A stretch of 64,000 nucleotides of DNA, taken from the NCBI RefSeq assembly GCF_026213295.1, contig NC_079416.1, forward strand, positions 24,097,237-24,161,236, in the 5' to 3' direction. Both the position numbers and the translations under genes were made by a program. Below the pieces are notes generated by a model that saw only the letters and a program-made list of their open reading frames with translations, did no database searches and had not been told where the DNA came from. The DNA comes from Gadus chalcogrammus. Lineage: Eukaryota > Chordata > Actinopteri > Gadiformes > Gadidae. Positions 23,897 to 36,476 of this stretch are shown here, piece by piece. How positions within the stretch are numbered: the first letter of the stretch is position 1; each line of letters starts with the position of its first letter.

Positions 23897-26800
23897 GGTG
23901 TGCATGGGTCACCAGTGTTAGTCATATTTAAAGAGATATCTATGTCTGCTTGTGAGGACATTTATGTTAAAGTAAAAGGACGAAAGCTGAAACACTTTGG
24001 TATTGGTGATATGTTAGCATGTTTTCTGTAGAGACTACTGCCGGGTTTAATAGGAGTTTAGTTTGGGGCGTGGTTAGTTTGGGATGTGGTTAGTTTGGGG
24101 CATAGCGACAACCACCGACAATTTTAAAATGACGATAATGTCATGTTAAACGTTTTACAACAATGCCAAACTGTTTTAGCTTGTTATTTTCCTTTAAACC
24201 TTTGTATTTATTTTGAGATCTGTTATTAGGCCAGTTTCCAGCTCAAAGTAGAAGGGCTTTCTCCTCAGTCTTCCATGCTATAACACTGAGAAGACGTGAG
24301 CCAAATAACCAAGCACTATTCAAGCTGCTCGTCGGTGAAATTATCAAAGTAGCGTTAAGGGGCCTGCCTGCTACACTGGAAAGGCTGTCCCTCCAAACAC
24401 CCACAGCTTCATGTCCAAAAGGTATGGCTTAGTTTGACGAATGCATTGACTGAGTGGACTGGTACAGTAATATTATTTACAAATTGTGTCTCATCCAATC
24501 GAACGGCTTACACAACGTTTCTCGGTTTGTAGAACAATAATTCTGTTGCATTTGACCCTCTGTAATCAGCAGCTCAGCATGATCAGACTAAACGGTGCTG
24601 TCCTTTGTGTTCGGATCAGTGCCATGGGACACCTCGACACAGACCCAAAGAAAGGCACCCAATACTTTTCTCCTTCTGGCCTTCTTCCCTGCAGATAAAA
24701 AAATTGTGGATAAAAGAACAACAGTTGGACCAACATTAACCAGTTTGAAACCAGGGTTGTAAACTACTGGTGCACCTATCCTGTTATTATCTATTAAAAG
24801 CAATACAGGCTTTCTCCCTTACCCACTTTTGACACCGTAATCGCACCCACTTCCACAAGAGGGGGATATGTGTTGACTAAAGGTGTAGGACTGCTGATGG
24901 TGTCACTTGTTCTCAGTGAACCCGCTCTCCCAGCCCAGTGCTTCTGAAGCCCCTATTGTTGATTAGGTATGGGACATTGTCACGGCAGCATTTTAAAAAA
25001 CCTGTCCCGCGGCGACCCCTGGCAGAAGCAAAGGCCTCAAAATGAAATGTCTCAAAAAGGCTTCATCCCGTCAGAGAGCGCTGGCACCCTGGCCCCTCTC
25101 CTGGGCAGATGGCGAGGCAAGCTGTCGTATTGTGTGACTTGTAAACAATGGCCCCAGCACCCATCTGTGTGTGGAACACTGGGCTCTCAGCTCCATCATC
25201 ACTCAGCCCCACTAATTGTTTCTTGGCTCTTTTTATCCAAGATTAAACAATCAATTTACATGTCACCATCTCACCGCCACCAAAGAAGAAGAAACAAGGC
25301 TATTCCAAGATGCATGCATTTAAAGGATTGTTTCATGACTGACGTATAGTTTACAATATAAGTTATGATTGGAGATCAGATGTACATTTGGTGCTTACGC
25401 TGAAAACTCAGATGAGCGCACTAAATATTGTGCAACATTGTGTCAAATTGTGTCTCGCTTTTTTCAGGACCTCTAAATAGTCTAGGAACAATGAGTATCA
25501 CAATAAAACAATAGTGTGGAAGATTCTCATTTTTTCTTGGCTGAATCATAATTCTTACCCCAAACCAATTGCTTTGCAATTTTGAGGTAGGCCGGAGCTC
25601 TACAAAAACACCACAGCTTTCTCACCAGTGCTCCACTATTGCACGCCATATTGAGCACGCCCTAACCTCTGCTGAGTTAGGTGTTAGAGATATACCGTCT
25701 GAGGAACAGGGAGCTGTTTCTCTAAAGGTCCTGGGGTGGTGGATACAGAAGCAGCTCCTATCACAATCCCATCTCTTCCCTCTGCATTCGGCAGCTCTGT
25801 TGGGGGGCATTCTTGTGCTGCCACAGTGGACATTGTGGAGGTGTTCTGTTACAATTCACACAATAACGTCACCTTACCTCACGCCCTAAAAAAGTTGCTT
25901 ATCTATTCATTAGTCGTTTTTGGTCTTAGTTTTTCTTTTTTATCTCTTTATCCTCTCTACTCAGCATCGTTAGTTGCTACTGCATTGGCCTTTCTTGGGC
26001 TTGGATTCATCAGGAAAGGCAGCCATGGCAGGACATGTTTAGCTGTTATGTAACTCAGCAGGAATCCTGAGTCTATCGTTATGGTTTTCAGAAACAATTT
26101 GAATTTATACTAGAAAACGGAATACTATATATATACTAGAAAGACGTTCTGTTGATCTGTGTGAAGACTGGTAGTGGTTTGGACAGGACTCAGTGGACAT
26201 TTTCTGGGATAAAAATTGAATTGTCATGGTGGCCTTTTTTTTATGTATCAAAATCGTGTGCAGTTATTTAATTGGCTGGAGGCTGGAAGACTGTCAAAGA
26301 TCCACAGAACCCTCGGTTTCAGCTGGAATTCAACACTGAGATTAAAAAAAAGTGTTTTTGAGAGTTCTATGATAGAGTTGGGAGTGTTGGACCCCACAGC
26401 AACTTTTTGGTACCTTCTAAGTACAGTCGTTTGAGGCAAATGAGGGGCCTTGAATCAAGGCAGTCATACATATTCATGAGGAGGTTCTGCAAATGATGTC
26501 AACAACAGCGCAAGGGAGCACGCTGTGCATTAATGAATGATGTGGGCGAATGTTACGCACTCGTTTCAAGCCCCTAGGTATACTGTAAAGGAAATTATTT
26601 CTGTGAAACGTTAACCAGAGTTGTGGTTAAGAAGAAGACAATTTAAACTTTCAGGGGTGGACGTGAAGTTCAAAGAAACTTGTTGGAGATACAGAACTTT
26701 CTGTCTCATGAAACCGCCCATTAAGGAAAGTATTAGACGAGCAACATCAAACGATGAGGAAATAATCCAAGCTGTTTTGGCAGCTGAAGAAGCATCGCTT

Positions 26801-27296
26801 GCTTTATGCTTTAATGTTTCTCCCACCCTATGAGATAAGAATGGAAAAGCCTGTTGGCTGTGACAGACCATTCTCGTGGTAACACACCAACATGAGACCG
26901 AATGTGTTAACTTGTCAACATTTGATGCCTTAACTCCACCAAACACTACAGGTAACACGCTAAACCTGGTTGTGTCAACGCCACATTTCTAAGAAATTAT
27001 GAAAATGATACATGATGGAGGGCAGAAAATCTGTTGTTTGAACAAGTAAGTATTATTTAGTAATATTTTTAATAAAATTCCTCGTTCTCTAAAATAATCT
27101 CTTGAGGTAGGCTGTAATGAGTTGACCGATAAAATAATAATTTAAACTGACCATGTCGGAATGTGCTTTTATGCTAATGTCTGTTGTGTTTGTTGCCGTT
27201 GTGTGAATGGTTTGGGGTTGACCATTAGTCAATTGGTCTTAAGATGTTCTTGAAGAGAAAATTAGATTTTCAAAAGGTGTTACATGTCATCATGTC

Positions 27297-27334
27297 ATCT
27301 TGGCTGAGATGACATGAGTCATCTCAGCCAAGAT
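27297..27334. repeat. Perfect 17-bp inverted repeat, 4-nt loop
   Basis: The arm 27297-27313 (begins ATCTTGGCTGAG) is the exact reverse complement of 27318-27334, separated by ATGA. It is unique, non-simple sequence in an otherwise ordinary intron. The stem is shorter than a typical microRNA precursor. Function unknown. Confidence 0.85.
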
Positions 27335-28609
27335 ACCGGTGAAAGTGTTCTTAATGGATTCTTGGTTTGGGCTTATTTTAAGATAATCAGCCTGAGAAAT
27401 CATAATTGTGCTGATGCCACAACTGAATGGTTTGAACCCCATTAGTAGCTTTAATGCCAGGTATTGCTTTATGCATTGCACAGAGATGCATAAATCACTT
27501 TGTAAGTGGAGCTGTTAGCCTTTTATCTGCACAAATTGTATGTCATCTTGTGAATTTACATCTTTCTTTTAAAGCTAAATGCTTAATGAAAAAGTGCATT
27601 TGAGTGTTGCGTCAAAGGTGAAAGCCTATTGGCGAAAGGTGTATATACTGGGATCTTTACAATTTTGCCAATGCTGTCCTAAACACAATGCTTGCTATTC
27701 TCTTTTGAGGAATAACCACACACTTGTGAGTTTGCTTCAATCAAATGGTTGACATTTTTCAGTTCTATCGGTTCAATCAGTTTTGTTTTGTGGTAGAAAA
27801 CATACTTTTGCTCAAACATTGAAATGTTTTTCTGTCTTCTTCTCATTATTATTATTCATATTACAAAGTAGAGCCATGAAATGTCTCGGAAATAGTCTGC
27901 AGATTATGCAACCTTTTTCTATATCCTTCTACATAACCCAGAACGTTGTCACTGTACACTCCTCTGCGCCACGATCGCCCGACACTGCATATCCCCTTGG
28001 GGGGGGCCAAGTAACAGCCCAAGTGTGTCTTCACTAATTAATTGAGTAATGATTGCATACATTATTCAGCAATATAGCACAACTCAATGCCTCCCTGGAG
28101 ACGATACAAACAGAGAATTATCCCCCAGCAATTGTATTAGCAAGTCAGCTGGGCTCTGAGTCTGAACACAGGTCAATGAGGAGTGGCTGGGAGTGAAATC
28201 CCCCCCAGACGACGGGGGTCCACTCAACCACCAGTCACACCGTCTCGTCAGGGTTCCAGCGCAGAGTGGAACCCTACTTCATGCCCTCCATATAAATAAA
28301 TGCCATGACCATTAAAAGAAACAGCATGGCACACTTCCATCTGAGAGCTCCCAATGGCCACAGTCAAATGCAGGCCAGATGTCCTCTCTCCTAGTTCTAT
28401 CTAACTAATGCATGCACAATGAGAAGTCAAGGGTACAACACAAAGCCAGCTGGCTGGACTAACAACATCAGTGGGAATGGATAAAGCGATCCATGCTCAG
28501 CCTGGTGAGAGCATTGGAAGAAGAACTGAAATATTGAAGTGTATTACATCAACAGCCATAAGGAACACTTCTTAATGAAGGCAACTTACATTATGTGATC
28601 AAGCATGTT

Positions 28610-28725
<116 letters not shown>

Positions 28726-29071
28726 GGCCCCTGTAATGTCAGCTGCCATAATCCAAAGTCTGAAGTGGTCTGGTGTCTCTTTCCGCTCTATTTCTCCTTC
28801 CCTATTGTGCAGATCTGTTTGCACATGCTCTCTGAATTTCTGGCATTTCATTTGCAGGAAATTTCGGTCTGCAAAGGTCTGTACCAAAAACTGTTTGTGT
28901 TTGGGGGGGCTTATTTTGAAATCATAAGTCATTTTGCTTCCAAATATGGATGGATGGTGACTTATGACTTTCAACTTTAACCTAGATGTGAATCTGATTT
29001 CAAGCTAACCGGTTTGTGAGACCCCGAGTTGAACTAGTTTACAGCTACACCACTTCCTACTTTGACTTTGA

Positions 29072-29935
29072 GGGTCAGCACTTGTCCATTCAGGAGCCGT
29101 ACAGCTTGTGGAAAGAAGCTGTTTAGCATCCTGCTGGATCTGCAGGTGATGGCCCTGTATCTCCTCCCAGAGGGAGACCAGGCTGGGAGAGGGGTGGTGA
29201 GGGTCCTTAATGATGGCCCTGTATCTCCTCCCAGAGGGAGACCAGGCTGGGAGAGGGGTGGTGAGGGTCCTTAATGATGGCCCTGTATCTCCTCCCAGAG
29301 GGAGACCAGGCTGGGAGAGGGGTGGTGAGGGTCCTTAATGATGGCCCTGTATCTCCTCCCAGAGGGAGACCAGGCTGGGAGAGGGGTGGTGAGGGTCCTT
29401 AATGATGGCGCTGTATCTCCTCCCAGAGGGAGACCAGGCTGGGAGAGGGGTGGTGAGGGTCCTTAATGATGGCGCTGTATCTCCTCCCAGAGGGAGACCA
29501 GGCTGGGAGAGGGGTGGTGAGGGTCCTTAATGATGGCGCTGTATCTCCTCCCAGAGGGAGACCAGGCTGGGAGAGGGGTGGTGAGGGTCCTTAATGATGG
29601 CGCTGGCTCGGCGAGCGCAGCGTTGCTGGTAGGCCACCATCAGGAAGGGAGTGGGACACCAGTAATCCCGCTGGCCGTCTTCACTATCCTGTTGAGCTGC
29701 TGTTGTTCATAGGCCTTGCCGTTCCCGAACCAGGAAGTGAAGCTGTAGGTCAGGATGGTCTCGACGGTGCCCCTGCAGAGGGTGGTGAGGTGAGGAGGGG
29801 GGAGACTCCAGCGGGAGTGGAGCCGCTGCTGGGCTGTTTGGTGGTGTTGGAAGTCAGGTCGTCTTCCAGGGGAACACCCAGGAACTCGACGCTGCTGACC
29901 CTGTCCACAGTGGCCCCGCCCCGCTCAGCGGTGCA
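29072..29935 (-). mobile_element. Degenerate LINE (CR1/L2-like) ORF2 C-terminal fragment
   Basis: Read on the minus strand, pieces in shifting frames resemble the end of the ORF2 protein of fish CR1/L2-clade LINEs. One resembles the segment around TVETILTYSFTSWFGN and another YQQRCARRASAIIKDPHHPS, against the family pattern (..STVESILT..WYGN.., ..RC..RA..IIKDPSHP..LF.LLPSGRRYR). Several stops and frameshifts separate the pieces, so it is a dead copy. Within it, a 64-bp segment just after the RRASAIIKD part has been amplified to seven tandem copies (29151-29598). No upstream reverse-transcriptase or endonuclease portion is seen, consistent with a 5'-truncated insertion. The clade is judged by remembered motifs. 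Confidence 0.7.
29151..29598. repeat. 64-bp tandem array, 7 copies, inside the LINE fragment
   Basis: The unit starts GGCCCTGTATCTCCTCCCAG and recurs exactly every 64 bp (29151, 29215, 29279, 29343, 29407, 29471, 29535). The first four copies carry GGCCCTG; the last three and the partial eighth at 29599 carry GGCGCTG. The near identity indicates recent amplification. Confidence 0.95.
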
Positions 29936-30112
29936 TGGTGCTGTTTGCCAGCCCTCCCTACATTACAAAGTGCTTTCCAAGTTGCTATCATCATTGCTAT
30001 ATTTTTTTCATGGCAGTTTAAGCCATGGGTGTAATTATGTTCAAAGTATAACTTCAGACAGTTGTAAAACTGATGTACCGCTCATCCTCCTTTCTCTCCC
30101 CTCTCTCCTCAG

Positions 30113-30294
30113 CTGGGACGACGTACATCTTCGGGAAGGGCGGCGGGCTCATCACCTTCCGGTGGCCGGCCAACGAGAGGCCGAGCACCCGCTCCGACCG
30201 GCTGACCGTGGGCTTCAGCACCTCGCTGAAGGAGGGCATCCTGGTGCGCATCGACAGCGCGCCCGGACTGGGGGACTACCTCATGCTGCACATA
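30113..30294 (+). CDS. nrxn3: Neurexin-3 exon 2: start of LNS6
   Basis: This exon is shared by alpha and beta transcripts and opens the sixth LNS (laminin G-like) domain, the Ca2+-dependent platform that binds neuroligins, LRRTMs and cerebellins at the synapse. The acceptor is CTCTCCTCAG ending at 30112 and the donor is CATA|GTAAGG at 30295. It encodes beta residues 79-139: [12 protein letters not shown], then the conserved RPSTRSDRL and [16 protein letters not shown] segments. [10 protein letters not shown] and RSDRL are NRXN3-like, where NRXN1 and NRXN2 have V at the second position of the first motif and S or A near its end. The 182-nt exon enters at phase 1 and leaves at phase 0. A 39-bp minisatellite starts 6 nt after the donor. 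Confidence 0.95.
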
Positions 30295-30300
30295 GTAAGG

Positions 30301-30600
30301 CCCTCTCAGCGCCAGCTGGTCTGTCCTCCACCCTCACCCCACTCTCAGCGACAGCTGCTCTGTCCTCCACCCTCACCCCACTCTCAGCGCCAGCTGCTCG
30401 GTCCTCCACCCTCACCCCACTCTCAGCTCCAGCTGCTCTGTCCTCCACCCTCACCCCACTCTCAGCGCCAGCTGCTCTGTCCTCCACCCTCACCCCACTC
30501 TCAGCGCCAGCTGCTCTGTCCTCCACCCTCACCCCACTCTCAGCTCCAGCTGCTCTGTCCTCCACCCTCACCCCACTCTCAGCTCCAGCGGTCTCCTGGT
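30301..30600. repeat. Minisatellite, 39-bp unit, about 8 copies, at the exon 2 donor
   Basis: Units begin CTCTCAGCGCCAGCTGCTCT and end CCACCCTCACCCCA. CGCC/CTCC and TGTC/GGTC variants occur. The first unit begins 6 nt inside the intron. Its 39-bp period keeps frames open on both strands (for example [13 protein letters not shown] repeats on minus), which are artefacts. Confidence 0.95.
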
Positions 30601-31330
30601 TAAGGCCCTCCTCTGGTTAAGGCCCTCTGGTTAAGGCCCTCTGGTTAAGGCCCCTGGTTAAGGCCCTCCTCTGATTAAGGCCCTCCTCTGGTTAAGGCCC
30701 GTCTCTGGTTAAGGCCCTCCTCTGGTTAAGGCCCTCCTCTGGTTAAGGCCCTCCTCTGGTTAAGGCCCTCTTGTTAAGGCCCTCTGGTTAAGGCCCTCCT
30801 CTGGTTAAGGCCCGTCTCTGGTTAAGGCCCGTCTCTGGTTAAGGCCCGTCTCTGGTTAAGGCCCGTCTCTGGTTAAGGCCCGTCTCTGGTTAAGGCCCGT
30901 CTCTGGTTAAGGCCCGTCTCTGGTTAAGGCCCTCCTCTGGTTAAGGCCCTCCTCTGGTTAAGGCCCTCCTCTGGTTAAGGCCCTCCTCTGGTTAAGCCTC
31001 TCCACTGGTTAAGGCCCTCCTCTGGTTAAGGCCCTCCTCTGGTTAAGGCCCTCCTCTGGTTAAGGCCCTCCTCTGGTTAAGCCTCTCCACTGGTTAAGGC
31101 CCGTCTCTGGTTAAGGCCCGTCTCTGGTTAAGGCCCTCCTCTGGTTAAGGCCCTCCTCTGGTTAAGGCCCTCCTCTGGTTAAGCCTCTCCACTGGTTAAG
31201 GCCCTCCTCTGGTTAAGGCCCTCCTCTGGTTAAGGCCCTCCTCTGGTTAAGGCCCTCCTCTGGTTAAGGCCCTCCTCTGGTTAAGCCTCTCCACTGGTTA
31301 AGGCCCGTCTCTGGTTAAGGCCCGTCTCTG
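30601..31330. repeat. Minisatellite, 17-bp unit, about 43 copies
   Basis: Head-to-tail CTCTGGTTAAGGCCCTC with variants CCGTCTCTGG and CCTCTCCACTGG that recur in blocks, showing block duplication. It directly abuts the 39-bp array. A last fragment of the 39-bp type (TCTTCCACCCTCATCCCACT) reappears at the far end near 31331, so the 17-bp array probably expanded inside the 39-bp array. Confidence 0.95.
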
Positions 31331-31900
31331 TCTTCCACCCTCATCCCACTCTCAGCTTGCAGCTCTTTAGTTGTAATGACTTGGACGGCAGTGGAAGGTA
31401 GTCAAATAGACTCCATGAGAAATGGAAAACTAAACCTAATAAAATAAACAGAATTCACCGCTCAGAATACAATTGTGAATATTAAACACGGGGGGAATCA
31501 GAAAGTCAGAAATACACCAACAATGTAAACTAATCTTTTACTTCAGGCTGCGTTTGGCCGTAACGGTCATAACATTCAAAGGAGTTGGATTCAGTTGAAC
31601 ATGTAATTAAATTGCGCCGTGCCTCAGAGGGCTGTTCTGATGTCATTGTGCAGCCTCGCTGCTGCACTGCCGTTCACTGGATCACACCGGCGGTAATTAA
31701 ATAACCACATTAGGACTTTGGTTGCAGAGGCTTATGAGTGACAAAGGAAATGTAGCAACAGTGAATCATTTCCATAAGCTAAATAGTATACATCACTCCA
31801 CACCTGTTTCAGAAACACAGGCATAGGGGGAGGGAGGGATCACTGCCCTGGGAGTCTCTATCATCTGCTGGAGCCAATTTTGTACTATCATGTACACACA

Positions 31901-32034
<134 letters not shown>

Positions 32035-32732
32035 TAAAAGCTGCTTCGGATGTATGCAAAAGTGTTACACAAGTATATACCCTCAACAGAGGTTGGAGAA
32101 TTAATGAGCCTCTTTTATCGTCCCCATTGCTCTATCTAAATTAGAAGATTTAAGAGCTCTTATTTGAGTTGAGCCTTCGGCAAATAGTGAGTGAAATTTA
32201 TTCATCCGTCTCGTTGATTTGAACTTGGTATGAAGATAGATTTTCGACGCTCCTGACTCATTTCTAAACAATCAGACAGATCAGAACATTGTGGAGATCA
32301 GGCCTTCATCACCCTCCACATCGCTGGCCTCCTATAGGGTGAAAGAGCCTTCATTAAACGTCAACCCCCTGGAGAGCCCTTAAAGCAGCACTCTGTTAGC
32401 CACTGAGACACTTAGAACTGTGTCGTAGAAGCAGCTACTTAACCCCAGAACCCCAGACTGATGAATGAGCATCACTCAGCCCCTTCCCACTCCACCATCA
32501 ATCCCAGTAATCAGACCCAGACATTCCCATCGCTGGGATCTCTTGTGGCTCCGACCGCTTCTGGAGGAAGTGATGGAGAAGGAGCGTCGGGGTAACGCAA
32601 CCCTCCCCAAGGTCCACTTCCTGTTCACGGGCGGCGCTCTGTAAACAGGCCCGCGGGCGGAGAATCTGAGCTGCTCTTTGCAGTTTGCGTTCAGAGCTTG
32701 GACGGAGATAAACGGAGGACAGATGAAGGAGC

Positions 32733-33021
32733 CCGTGGTGGAGGAGGCTTTCTGGTGGAGGCGGTTCTGGGAGAGCGCCTCGTGGTGGAGGAGGCCTCCT
32801 GGTGAGGGGATGGTTCTTGGAGAACGCCTCGTGGTGGAGGAGGCCTCGTGGTGGAGGAGGAGGCCTCGCGGTGGAGGAGGAGGCCTCGCGGTGGAGGAGG
32901 CCTCGCGGTGGAGGAGGCCTCGCGGTGGAGGAGGCCTCGTGGTGGAGGAGGCCTCGTGGTGGAGGAGGCCTCGCGGTGGAGGAGGCCTCGCGGTGGAGGA
33001 GGCCTCGCGGTGGAGGAGGAC
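32733..33021. repeat. Minisatellite, 17-bp unit, about 17 copies
   Basis: Units of GGCCTCGCGGTGGAGGA, with CGTGG/CGCGG variants and a few 20-bp versions carrying an extra GGA. The first copies (32733-32850) are degenerate and mixed with unrelated segments. Confidence 0.93.
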
Positions 33022-33436
33022 AAGGTGCCGATGCGGTACATAGGCGGGAGAACATTTGCTCTGGCAGAACGTGAACCAATCGTATTGCATCATTGCTGTG
33101 AAAACACACATTGGATTCCAACAGTCGGTGTCTGGTTAGCTGCTACAAGCTAGCGTTCACGGGATGCATTCATTCAGTGTGATAATTAAAAAATTCAGAA
33201 TAAAAATTAATTTCAGATTTCCATGGGCTTGGAATGTTGCTGTGTCTAGAGTCATCTCTACAAACATCAAGGGACTCCTTTAGTAAGACTATAACGAGCT
33301 GTGGCCAAGCAGATACAATTCAGCTCCGTACAGAAAAGCTCCCATTCATAAAGTTATTTAGCCACAACATTTGGCCTGAGTTCCAGTTCTAATAGATTGG
33401 CTTTGCAAGTGCAAGGCATTAAGTAGACTAGAGTGT

Positions 33437-33469
33437 GTGTGTATATATATGTATGTATATATGTATATG

Positions 33470-33550
<81 letters not shown>

Positions 33551-33556
33551 ATATAT
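33437..33556. repeat. (TA)n / TATG microsatellite
   Basis: GTGTGTATATATATGTATG passing into pure TA, about 120 bp, preceded by a short GTGT tract. Very AT-rich and prone to melting. Confidence 0.92.
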
Positions 33557-35124
33557 CAGGAGATTCAACCCTGAGGGTCATTTACACTTTAAAGAGGAGT
33601 GTGTGTGTGTGCGTGTGCCCGCGCGCGTGTGTGCAATACACATTGTTGGCCTCCAATTCATTTTACATATATGCATGTGCAAAGTCCCATTGCTTTCCCT
33701 AAACGTTCATTTGTTTATTTTAAATCTGTGATAGGAGCTGCATCATCTGTCCCCGACTTATATTCATGTGTTGTTGTAGAAACCTGTAATTTAGTTCAAA
33801 AAGACTGTCCTGTATGCTGTCAAGCAAGGAGAGAATATTTAAAGGACACATTCTAAACAAAAAATTCACCACACATACCATTTAGTGTAAGACCAAATGT
33901 AAAGAAAATGAAATTATTTAATAATATGAACCAAAATTGTAGCTGTATCAGGTTAAGGTCGAGGTGTGCACTATGATTATAATGCTCACAGTTTACTAAT
34001 GCAGTGCGTGATGATCTTGGAGCCATTTTGTGAAAACATTTAATTCATAGTTTAGTGGATTTATTTGAAATGAGGATAATTACATCATGTAATCTTTACC
34101 CAGAACAAATGAGAGGGGGATGCATTAGTTATCTTTGAAGACCCAGAGCGCATTACTCCCACACAAGGCGTGGCCATTACTCAGAGAGGGGGAGGAGCTG
34201 GAGCATTACAGCTGCAAGGGCCGTACGGAAAGCTCCATCATGGCTTACGGGACTCGCAGACCGGGGGCGTCCCACTATGAGGCAGGGAGACAGACGGACA
34301 GACAGCATACAGCATGAAGACACCAGAGCCTTTAAATACAGCGCTATCTTCTTCAGTTTAAATGGTTCTCACTCAGTGATGTGTCCAGCTAAAGTATCTC
34401 CATTCAAAGGGTTGTCTCTAATTAGATTCCAATGTTGTAAATGGTCATTGTCATTCACCAGAGCCTCTGTTAAAATAACACAACTCGCATGAGGCTTTTC
34501 ATTCAAGAATACAAAAGATTATTCAATAAACGCTATGGTTTTATTTGTTAAGGTTTTAATGTATTCATTGTCATTTACTTGTTTGGATGTTTTTTTTTCT
34601 CTGATATATTAATTCACCAGTTTTGTTCCCTTTAGTATCTGTGATTTATTTTCGTTTCCAGCCCAATGACCTCTTCAGTTAATCTTCCATTGGTTTACGA
34701 ACTAGCTTCCCTCTGTGTATTAGAGATTGCCTGTTTGGATGGAAATAGACTGACTGGCCCCTGCCCAGTACTCCAAAGGTTCATGTCTTCAAACAACTGG
34801 TCTCAGCAGATTGACCTTGGAACGAAGCTCTCATAAACGCTTTCAGTATCGCATTCAAAACAATCACAGCGTGCTTGATTTTGGCTACATTATCTGTGTT
34901 AGCTGCCCAGTTCATGTGTTGTGTTGTTTTGAGGTCTGACTTATGCACATGTGTGGGTTGCTAATACAATAGTGGATTGAGGAAACAAATAAAATAATGT
35001 TATGCTATTATTATATAGAGAATAGCAACGGTCATTTCTCGTCAGTTGATGCGCAGAAGCACCTTAACTTACAATGACAGTAATGTTTTATTATGCAAAC
35101 CAAATGTGGACAAGACTGGGGAGT

Positions 35125-35153
35125 CTCTCTCTGTCTCTCTGTCTCTCTGTCTG

Positions 35154-35187
<34 letters not shown>

Positions 35188-35267
35188 TCTCTGTCTCTCT
35201 GTCTCTCTGTCTCTCTGTCTGTCTCTCTCTCTCTCTGTCTCTCTCCGTCTCTCTGTCTCTCTGTCTC

Positions 35268-35299
<32 letters not shown>

Positions 35300-35314
35300 C
35301 CCCCCCCCCCCCCC
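35125..35314. repeat. (CT)n / CTGT microsatellite with a poly-C end
   Basis: CTCTCTGTCT units over about 175 bp ending in 14 C. The architecture (CT tract then poly-C) is the same as at 10669-10825. Confidence 0.93.
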
Positions 35315-36304
35315 AATCCCCCTTGGGGAACTGAATCAAAATGCTGCTGCTGCCACATATTATCATCTATTTACACGCGGCATTCCCACTCTTCTTTACG
35401 AACACCATCTTCTTTGGCAGATGACAGAGTGAAATCGCCTCTCCTATTAGGGTTACAAAATGTGCATGAGGCATTCTAAAGAGATCAAGGCAGTGGTGTG
35501 TCATGGCCGACCATGAACTGCCCCGTTAGTCATACACCTATTATGAGATAGTGATTGTGTGCCTTTGTATTTTAATTGGTCCTTTTAAATATTTACCAAC
35601 CTGTCAAGCTTACTGAATGTCTGCTTAATATCATTAGCGGTGTAAAAATGATTGTCTTTTTTCAGTTTTTGAATGTATAATGAGCTTAACTCTGGGATAG
35701 ACTTTGATTGGTTGATTGGTTTTATTAAGGTGTCCTACACACTATAATTATCCAGCAAGTATGGGCTAATAATAAAATGTCAAACAATATGAATCACAAT
35801 GAACACCATGCCATATACAAAATCCCACTTAGATATAATACACTTAGTCTTCTCACCCAGGCTCCATCTAAACATTAAGCTAAAGCAAAAACCTCCTCTT
35901 TAAACAATAACTTCAACGTAAGATGCATATGTCTTTATTCCCCACACATTCTGCATTATTGTGTGATAAAATCGAATGGGATTCGCCTGCTTATCAGGAA
36001 CCTTGAATCGCCTAGTCATGATATAGAATAGGCTGATACACATCTTCCTACATGCCTCTTTCATTTCCCCTGGCTAGTGATTATAGTGTAACCCCATTTT
36101 AAACAAAATGGCAACATCAAGAATATGAATTCATTGCATGTGTAAAGTTCTGTGAATTAATTATATAAATGTTTTATTTTTCACGCACAATTCTTAATTC
36201 TTCTTTTTGCATTTTTAACATAACCTCAATATGCAACACATTGCATTTTCACATATTACATTGAATCCACTTTTCCTAAAGAATGTTTTGTATTTGTTTT
36301 ACAG

Positions 36305-36476
36305 CAACAAGGAAAGATCGGGGTGACGTTCAACATCGGTACGGTGGACATCGTGGTCCAGGAGACGAGCACACCTGTGAACGATGGGAAGTACCACGTG
36401 GTGCGCTTCATCAGGAACGGAGGCAACGCCACGCTGCAGGTGGACAACTGGTCCATCAACGAACACTTCCCAACAG
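36305..36476 (+). CDS. nrxn3: Neurexin-3 exon 3: middle of LNS6, up to SS4
   Basis: Encodes beta residues 140-196 with [16 protein letters not shown], then [26 protein letters not shown] and [17 protein letters not shown] is invariant in neurexins and holds the N-glycosylation sequon [11 protein letters not shown] and TPVNDG are NRXN3-type (NRXN1/2 have FNVGTDDI). The acceptor is TTGTTTTACAG at 36304 and the donor CAACAG|GTAAGG at 36477, phase 0 in and phase 1 out. The residue after PTG is the junction where the SS4 exon is inserted or skipped, which sets partner choice (cerebellin versus neuroligin/LRRTM). A 3-copy 23-bp repeat follows the donor directly. Confidence 0.96.

Noticed and set aside
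27297..27334. microRNA precursor
   Set aside because: The perfect stem is only 17 bp with a 4-nt loop. Typical precursors have about 30-bp imperfect stems and larger loops.
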